From Bacillota bacterium (GTDB lineage: Bacteria; Bacillota; Bacilli; Paenibacillales; Paenibacillaceae): DNA of 64,000 bases. Below are positions 59,052 to 64,000 of the stretch, one piece after another. Position numbers and translations under genes: made by a program. Below the pieces are notes generated by a model, which made no database searches, had not been told where the DNA came from, and worked only from the letters and a program-made list of their open reading frames with translations. The first letter of the stretch is position 1. Each line of letters begins with the position of its first letter. The DNA lies in assembly GCA_023460795.1 (NCBI GenBank), contig JAEWPC010000011.1, forward strand, positions 1 to 64,000, in the 5' to 3' direction.

Positions 59052-61382
59052 TTACTCCCCAAGCTTCGTTGTCATTAGGCTATACAGCTTTGTATGCCGT
59101 GGAAACTTGTCAGTAAATGGAACAAGGGAACTGCCGACCTTCATCAGACCATTCCCGGCGTCAACATTCGTAATGTAGGACAATTGCAGGTCCGAAATGC
59201 TGAGCAACTCGGCAAGCTCCATCCGGTCGGTGCTTGCCTGATTCAGCATGACGATGAATTCACTGTTTGCAAGCATGGTGCGGGCTGTATGACTTTGTAG
59301 CAGATCGTCTACATTTTGCGTAATACCTGTGCAAAAAGCGCCATACTTTCGGACACGCTTCCAGAGCGTGAACAGAAAGTTGGCGCTGTATTCGTGCTGG
59401 AACAAAAGGTAGATTTCATCAATAAAGATAAACGTATTCTTGCCTCTAGCGCGATTTTGCGTAATCCGATTCAAGATATTGTCGAGTACGACCAGCATGC
59501 CGATGGGAAGAAGCTGCTTGCCCAAGTCGAGAATATCGTAGCAAATGAGCCGATTGTGGACGTTGACGTTGGTCGATTGGGCGAACGTGTTCAGACTGCC
59601 GGAAGTAAATAATTCAATGGCCAGCGCGATATCCTGCGCCTCCGGTTCTGATTGCTTGAGCAACTCCGCGCGAAAATCCTGCAATGTCGGCGGCTGTCCC
59701 TTATAGTTGCTCCGCAAATACTTGCGGTACACAGCGGCGGTACAGCGATCGATGAGCGACTTCTCCTTAGCTCCAAGCTGATGTCCTCCGATCAACTGCT
59801 CGCACAACGACAGGACGAATTCCGATTTAAGAATGATCGGATTGGCTCCGTCGCCATAATCCCGGTTCATATCCATCGCATTGATATGGTTCGACGAAGT
59901 AGCAGAAATGTGAATCGTCTCGCCACCCAGCGCATTTACCAGAGCGGAATACTCCCGCTCCGGGTCAATCAGGATAATGTCGTCATCGCTCGCCAATATC
60001 TGGTTGACGATTTCCCGCTTTGCGGCAAAGCTTTTACCGGAACCGGATACGCCAAGGATAAAACTGTTTCCATTCAGCAGTTGCTTTCGATTGGCGACGA
60101 CCATATTTTTGCTGATGATGTTTTGCCCGTAATAAATGCCGTCCGGATGCACGATCTCCTGCGCTCGAAACGGGATAAAGACAGCCGTACTTTCAGTCGT
60201 GAGCGTCCGCAAAGCATGAACCTTTCGCAGCCCATACGGTAGCACCGTATTCAAACCGTCCATTTGCTGATAGGAGAGCGTAGAAAACTGGCACAAATGC
60301 TTGCGGGCCGTAGTGAGCAATGTCTCCGTATCGCTATCGAGTTGTTCTTTGCTGTCCGCGACATGCACCATCGTAAGTAGTCCGAACATCATCCGCTGAT
60401 CGCGTGTGGTCAGGTCGCTAAGAAATTCCTTGCTTTCTTTGCGCTGCTGCTCCATGTCGTAAGGGATGACAGCAGAAAAGTTGTTGTTGCGATTTTGCCG
60501 CCGTTGCCAATTCGTAATGTTCGTTTCCACACCGAGCAGTCGATTCTCCACTTCGCGGACAGCTTCGTCGGTCGGAATCGGGATCACATCGAGCGATAGA
60601 AGCAAGTTGCGGTTCAAGTCGCACAGTTCAGCTACCATGCTGTCCTTGATGTAGCTGGCGTAATCACGCAGAAAGATGACCCGACCGTAGTATTCGCCCA
60701 TCCGAAAATGATCTTTGGCAAACTCGAAGGTGTCCGGGCAAATGTAATCCTTGAAATCGTGACCCTTGCGCATCATCTCCTGCATGTCGAAGCGAAAATC
60801 GGCTTCCTCGCCAATCCGGAAGAAGTCATGCAGAATGCGCAGGCGGTCAGTCGCATCAAGCTCGGTACATTTCGAGCCGAGACGAGAGAAATGCGCCGTC
60901 AACTCCGTGCCGACCCGCGCGAAGTAATGGCGAGCTTCATCCACATTCTTTTTAACTACGGAGATGGTGATGTATTTCTCTTGAATCGTCCCATTTGTGT
61001 TGCCATCAGTCGCTTTACCAAGCAACATGTCGTTGTACTCCTGCCGATACACATCCAGCCCGTCGTGCTGGAGCGGAATAAGAATGGAACGTTCTACATC
61101 TGCCTGATTCAGCCGCCGATTGTGAATCGTAATCTTCGTCGTTGCGCCGCTGTCAAACGAATTAAGCAATTCGGAGTAGGAAAGGAACATCGTCTCCTTG
61201 TCCTCTCTCGATGCGACAGCGTAATTTATGTCCGCGAAACGGAACGACTTCGAGAACTTGTTGCCGACAGCAAAAATCCCGTCCGGCCAGATGGCGCGGA
61301 TCGGGATCGCTTGTTGTACGCTTTTGGGAATGACAGACCGCTCCTTGTCCTGCTTCATGGTGCGCCTGAGCGTCTTAATCAT
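59052..61382 (-). CDS. VirB4/TraE-type conjugation ATPase
   Basis: 776 residues. Walker A 'LGVSGSGKSFAAKREI' (about 443-458), Walker B 'NTFIFIDEIYLL' and the later 'TGITQNVDDLL' are typical of CagE/TrbE/VirB4 ATPases of Firmicutes ICEs. It powers assembly of the type IV secretion channel at the inner face of the membrane. It overlaps the PrgI gene by 8 bp, the standard order. In such elements an NlpC/P60 gene usually follows directly. Here it is displaced. Confidence 0.93.
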   Translation of the reverse strand: MIKTLRRTMKQDKERSVIPKSVQQAIPIRAIWPDGIFAVGNKFSKSFRFADINYAVASREDKETMFLSYSELLNSFDSGATTKITIHNRRLNQADVERSILIPLQHDGLDVYRQEYNDMLLGKATDGNTNGTIQEKYITISVVKKNVDEARHYFARVGTELTAHFSRLGSKCTELDATDRLRILHDFFRIGEEADFRFDMQEMMRKGHDFKDYICPDTFEFAKDHFRMGEYYGRVIFLRDYASYIKDSMVAELCDLNRNLLLSLDVIPIPTDEAVREVENRLLGVETNITNWQRRQNRNNNFSAVIPYDMEQQRKESKEFLSDLTTRDQRMMFGLLTMVHVADSKEQLDSDTETLLTTARKHLCQFSTLSYQQMDGLNTVLPYGLRKVHALRTLTTESTAVFIPFRAQEIVHPDGIYYGQNIISKNMVVANRKQLLNGNSFILGVSGSGKSFAAKREIVNQILASDDDIILIDPEREYSALVNALGGETIHISATSSNHINAMDMNRDYGDGANPIILKSEFVLSLCEQLIGGHQLGAKEKSLIDRCTAAVYRKYLRSNYKGQPPTLQDFRAELLKQSEPEAQDIALAIELFTSGSLNTFAQSTNVNVHNRLICYDILDLGKQLLPIGMLVVLDNILNRITQNRARGKNTFIFIDEIYLLFQHEYSANFLFTLWKRVRKYGAFCTGITQNVDDLLQSHTARTMLANSEFIVMLNQASTDRMELAELLSISDLQLSYITNVDAGNGLMKVGSSLVPFTDKFPRHTKLYSLMTTKLGE

Positions 61383-61740
61383 CGCGCTTCATCCTTTCTT
61401 GCTCACGCTTGTGCAGGCTTCCTTTCAGCGCTTCGTAGTATATGTTGGTCGAGCGAAAGACAAGCCGTCTTGGCATCAGAAACTCCGACTTCACATACGC
61501 CCACAATAGTTGCTCCGCCGTCATACCGTGATAGCGGATAAACCCGAGCGCGGCGCAGGGAGCTGCCCCTAATATGCACATCCAACTGAGCGTTTCCAGT
61601 CCGAAATGACTGCGCAGCCCGAAATACAGTCCAATCGCCGCAGCAACCGCCAGAATAGAAAAAAAGAACTGCCGCAAGGACAGTCCGAAGAACAAGCTTT
61701 CCGTATAATCCCGGATTTCCCGGTTGATTTTCACTTCCAC
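61375..61740 (-). CDS. PrgI-family conjugation membrane protein
   Basis: 121 residues, 'VKINREIRDYTESLFFGLSL' then two membrane helices (about 27-47 and 52-70) and 'RYHGMTAEQLLWAYVKSEF', the PrgI pattern of ICE transfer regions (VirB3-like). It lies between TrbL-side genes and VirB4, overlapping the latter. Confidence 0.88.
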   Translation of the reverse strand: MEVKINREIRDYTESLFFGLSLRQFFFSILAVAAAIGLYFGLRSHFGLETLSWMCILGAAPCAALGFIRYHGMTAEQLLWAYVKSEFLMPRRLVFRSTNIYYEALKGSLHKREQERMKRDD

Positions 61741-61765
61741 TTTTTATCCCTCCCGGATGAGCAGT

Positions 61766-62095
61766 CTACGCCTCAGACTCGTTGCGTTCAGGTTTGAACA
61801 GTGTGTCGTCATCAAATGGCACAGGATTGCTCAATAGTTCCACAGCAAGCTGAAAGCCATCCTTCATTCCTTGCAAATATAACCACTCATTGATAATCGA
61901 TTGTTTAAAATGATGTCTGTCCTCCCAAGCTTCAAATTCAGGCATACGAACAATATCCATACCAACAAACAAGACTTGAAATGCCTTCTTTTCTTCAGCA
62001 CGAACACGCTTGAGATCAGGATGATGCTCGAATCGTGCAGAAACGTAGTCCAATCGACCTTGAATAGCTGTTCGAAACCACGGTGGAATTTCCAT
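61766..62095 (-). CDS. unrecognised ICE protein
   Basis: 109 residues from the ATG at 62095, chosen because a run of seven G residues plus AAGCAGG lies upstream. Soluble, helical and acidic at the C-terminus ('FEAWEDRHHFKQSIINEWLY'). No family is recognised. It lies in the transfer operon between a Spo0E-like gene and prgI. Confidence 0.65.
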   Translation of the reverse strand: MEIPPWFRTAIQGRLDYVSARFEHHPDLKRVRAEEKKAFQVLFVGMDIVRMPEFEAWEDRHHFKQSIINEWLYLQGMKDGFQLAVELLSNPVPFDDDTLFKPERNESEA

Positions 62096-62120
62096 TACCT
62101 GCTTCCCCCCCACAACTCTT

Positions 62121-62306
62121 TTACCTTACCCGCTGCTTCTGCTTGGCTTTCATGTGATGATAGCAGGCTACTATCTGATCGACCTTCTGACTTTGCTCTT
62201 GAAATGCTTGATGGCCGGATAAAGAAATGGATTGCTTTATTAACTGTTCACCAAGCGAATTCAGCTTTCGCCGCTCCTCTTCCAGCTCTCTTAACAATTC
62301 GTTCAT
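62121..62306 (-). CDS. Spo0E-like small protein
   Basis: 61 residues, GGGAGGATGGATAA before the ATG. Two helices with 'SQKVDQIVACYHHMK', close to the Spo0E signature SQ.LD.LI..Y. Spo0E proteins dephosphorylate Spo0A~P and delay sporulation. On an ICE this could keep the host vegetative during transfer. The Leu-Asp part of the signature is Val-Asp here, so activity is uncertain. Confidence 0.6.
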   Translation of the reverse strand: MNELLRELEEERRKLNSLGEQLIKQSISLSGHQAFQEQSQKVDQIVACYHHMKAKQKQRVR

Positions 62307-62470
62307 TTATCCATCCTCCCGTTTTTATTGTGAGAGCCGACATTTTTGAATGAAACACGTTGTATGTTAGAAAACTACTTTGATGTTAAGTTTTAATCTC
62401 ATTTATGTCAATTGTGTGCTTCTCCATAATGGGAGTTATAAACTCATCCCCTTTAAAGAGGTGACGCTTG

Positions 62471-62806
62471 ATGATTGGTTACGATAAAAAGAAGGTGGGG
62501 CAACGCATTCGGAAGCAACGAGAGGCTTTGGAAATTTCTCGTGAACAACTGGCTGAACGAATTGGACGGGTCCCAAGATTTTGCGCCGATATTGAACGAG
62601 GTAAAGCCGGGATGTCCATTGAAACGATGTTCAGCATTTGCAATTTGCTCAAGCTTTCTCCTAACGAATTGCTTCTAGGTCAAGAGGAGAGCGCCACATC
62701 TTACAATGAAACAGCATTGATTATGGCTGCGCTCAATCAGTGCACAGAGAAGCAGCGAAAGGATGCTTTGGCGCTATTGAAGCTTTTTCTGACCGCAATC
62801 CGATAA
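62471..62806 (+). CDS. XRE-family repressor-like regulator
   Basis: 111 residues, GAGGTG before the ATG at 62471. N-terminal helix-turn-helix 'VGQRIRKQREALEISREQLA' then 'ERIGRVPRFCADIERGKAGM' and 'NLLKLSPNELL', a Cro/CI fold, and a helical tail. It is the only plus-strand gene in the transfer region and divergent from the Spo0E-like gene, so it probably controls the ICE promoter between them. Confidence 0.87.
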   Translation: MIGYDKKKVGQRIRKQREALEISREQLAERIGRVPRFCADIERGKAGMSIETMFSICNLLKLSPNELLLGQEESATSYNETALIMAALNQCTEKQRKDALALLKLFLTAIR

Positions 62807-62827
62807 CACCCATCATTCACAAGGTGG

Positions 62828-63667
62828 TTACAGTCCCATCATTTCGCGCACGATACGATCTGACATCTTCACCGTACCGACAAGAACGAGCATGTTGAAA
62901 ATGAGTTCCCCGATATACGTCCACACCATCGTAACCGCGCCCGCACTAGAATCGACGGCTGGAGGAGCGGTAGCAAAGGCGGAATAAATGATACACGCCA
63001 GTACAATAATCGCGCCTTCCAGACACGCTGCCGCGTATCCTTTCAGGAACGACTTGCCGATATTTTGGCTTGGCTCCCCCGCAAATGCGGACAGCGGAAC
63101 GGGGGCTATTGCCGTATACAAATAGATACGGAAAAAGCGCCCGTACACCGAAAGGATCATCACAAAGGATAGCACCGTAATGAACAAACTGCCGAGAATG
63201 GTGACGATCCACAGCGGAATGCTTTGCCAGAAGCCAACGTCTTCAATCGCTTGCGCTACCGTATCCGGCAAGGCCATAGCCTCTGTCGTTCCAAACCCGG
63301 AGCGTCCCACCATCGTTGAGATGATCCCCTGTACAATCGTAAAGAGAGCCATCATCAACTCCAGACCATAGGTTACGACCGCCTTGGCGAGCACAAAGCG
63401 GATAAACAGCTTGACGGCCATCTCCGGCCTTTTCACTTCCGCAAAACTGCCGGTCGACTTCACCACGCCAATCACAAAAAACAAGACCAGAAGCGCCAGT
63501 CCCGTCGCCTGCAACGCACCGTGAATATCTGTGATGACACGCCAAACGCCCCCACCCTTAAAATCCGCTGGCGATTTCGTAACGAGGCTCCAGATTTCAT
63601 TCATCTTATCGTTCCAGGTATCCAAGGCATTTTCGAGGTTGTCGATCACCCAACTGTTTTTTGACAC
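62828..63667 (-). CDS. TrbL/VirB6-like conjugation membrane protein
   Basis: 279 residues with about six membrane helices ('ALLVLFFVIGVVKS', 'ITVLSFVMILSVYGRFFRIY', 'GAIIVLACIIYSAF') and the conserved 'PLSAFAGEPSQNIGKSFLKG'. This matches the TrbL-type channel protein of Tn1549-like ICEs. It follows the pilin-like gene and precedes, across the XRE gene, the PrgI-VirB4 pair. Confidence 0.88.
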   Translation of the reverse strand: MSKNSWVIDNLENALDTWNDKMNEIWSLVTKSPADFKGGGVWRVITDIHGALQATGLALLVLFFVIGVVKSTGSFAEVKRPEMAVKLFIRFVLAKAVVTYGLELMMALFTIVQGIISTMVGRSGFGTTEAMALPDTVAQAIEDVGFWQSIPLWIVTILGSLFITVLSFVMILSVYGRFFRIYLYTAIAPVPLSAFAGEPSQNIGKSFLKGYAAACLEGAIIVLACIIYSAFATAPPAVDSSAGAVTMVWTYIGELIFNMLVLVGTVKMSDRIVREMMGL

Positions 63668-63733
63668 ATGCTCACCTCTTCCGTAAACGGGGAACAGACG
63701 AAACGTCCGCCCCCTTCATGCAAAGCTTCAGGC

Positions 63734-64000
63734 TCATCCGGCAATCAGGGTAAGAATTTCCTTCGTAAACGTAATAATGACCCCTCCGGCGAGCGTCAGA
63801 AACCCGTTTGCGCGCTGAGAAGGGTCATGGGATTTTAGCGACAATCCAATTTGAACAATGCCGAAACCGAGAATAATCATGCCAATCGCACGGATTAAAC
63901 CGAAGATAAAAGTAGACAGGTTGTTGACTGTCGTCATCGGATCGCCCTCTGCATAAGCAGTGGAGACGAATACAGTTCCCGTTAAGATCAGCACGATGTA
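63734..64000 (-). CDS. small TrbC/Maff2-like pilin-type membrane protein, 5' end cut
   Basis: The frame is open to the window edge, so the start is missing. The visible part has a signal-like hydrophobic segment ending 'STAYA' and two membrane helices ('FIFGLIRAIGMIILGFGIVQ', 'GGVIITFTKEILTLI'), as in small VirB2/Maff2-type proteins that precede TrbL in these ICEs. Confidence 0.7.
   Translation of the reverse strand, partial: YIVLILTGTVFVSTAYAEGDPMTTVNNLSTFIFGLIRAIGMIILGFGIVQIGLSLKSHDPSQRANGFLTLAGGVIITFTKEILTLIAG

Larger units (their letters stand above)
22640..64000. mobile_element. putative integrative conjugative element, right end outside the window
   Basis: A large serine recombinase sits at the left (22692-24557) immediately after the chromosomal LuxR gene, as in ICEs that keep the integrase at one end. 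Conjugation genes (NlpC/P60 at 38-40 kb; VirB4, PrgI, TrbL and a pilin-like gene at 59-64 kb) lie on the same strand. Between them are two AT-rich defence-like operons and a sugar-utilisation block. The left boundary is placed in the 52 bp between the LuxR stop and the recombinase stop by inference only. No attachment-site duplication can be tested because the other end is not here. The sugar block may be a later insertion or may mark two separate elements. Confidence 0.6.

Overview
The window looks like chromosomal DNA of a Paenibacillaceae member (Paenibacillus/Cohnella type). The grounds are strong AGGAGG ribosome binding sites, several secreted proteins with S-layer homology (SLH) domains, a YesM/YesN-type two-component pair beside LplB/YtcP-type sugar permeases, and a Spo0E-like protein. 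No rRNA, tRNA or CRISPR array was seen.

Positions 1-22,640 read as host chromosome. There are four SLH surface proteins (1-1431, 6161-9409, 12582-15659, 16854-19694). Among them lie a small peptide-export locus (a 46-residue double-glycine peptide, a PpiC-type isomerase, and a C39-peptidase ABC exporter with two cNMP-binding-like domains), a stand-alone HD-GYP N-terminal-type domain, a BlaI/BlaR1-type regulatory pair with two operators, two back-to-back gene remnants, and a MalT-like LuxR activator divergent from an SLH gene.

From about 22,640 to the right edge the DNA looks like an integrative conjugative element (ICE). Its presumed left end carries a large serine recombinase with a small SHOCT-like partner, followed by a type I toxin-antitoxin pair. 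Two compact, AT-rich, minus-strand operons come next. Operon A (25884-30460) encodes a NurA-like nuclease, a HerA-like ATPase and an Hsp90-like GHKL ATPase. Operon B (30690-37822) encodes a DGQHR (DndB-like) protein, an unrecognised protein, a GHKL/MORC-like ATPase, a radical-SAM paralogue that has lost its cluster cysteines, and an intact B12-type radical-SAM protein with a large barrel insertion. I do not recognise operon B as a described system and consider it the best candidate for something new, probably a DNA- or nucleic-acid-directed modification/defence system.

The conjugation genes are split. An NlpC/P60 hydrolase, a broken DUF6075-like gene and a sigma-like factor lie at 38-42.4 kb. 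VirB4, PrgI, a Spo0E-like protein, an XRE regulator, TrbL and a pilin-like protein lie at 59-64 kb. Between them sits a sugar-utilisation block (44.3-58.5 kb): ribokinase, two GH32-type fructosidases, a histidine kinase and AraC response regulator, two ABC permeases with their lipoprotein binding protein, a nucleoside hydrolase and a divergent AraC regulator. The block is bordered on the left by an IS256-type transposase remnant and on the right by 550 bp without a recognisable gene.
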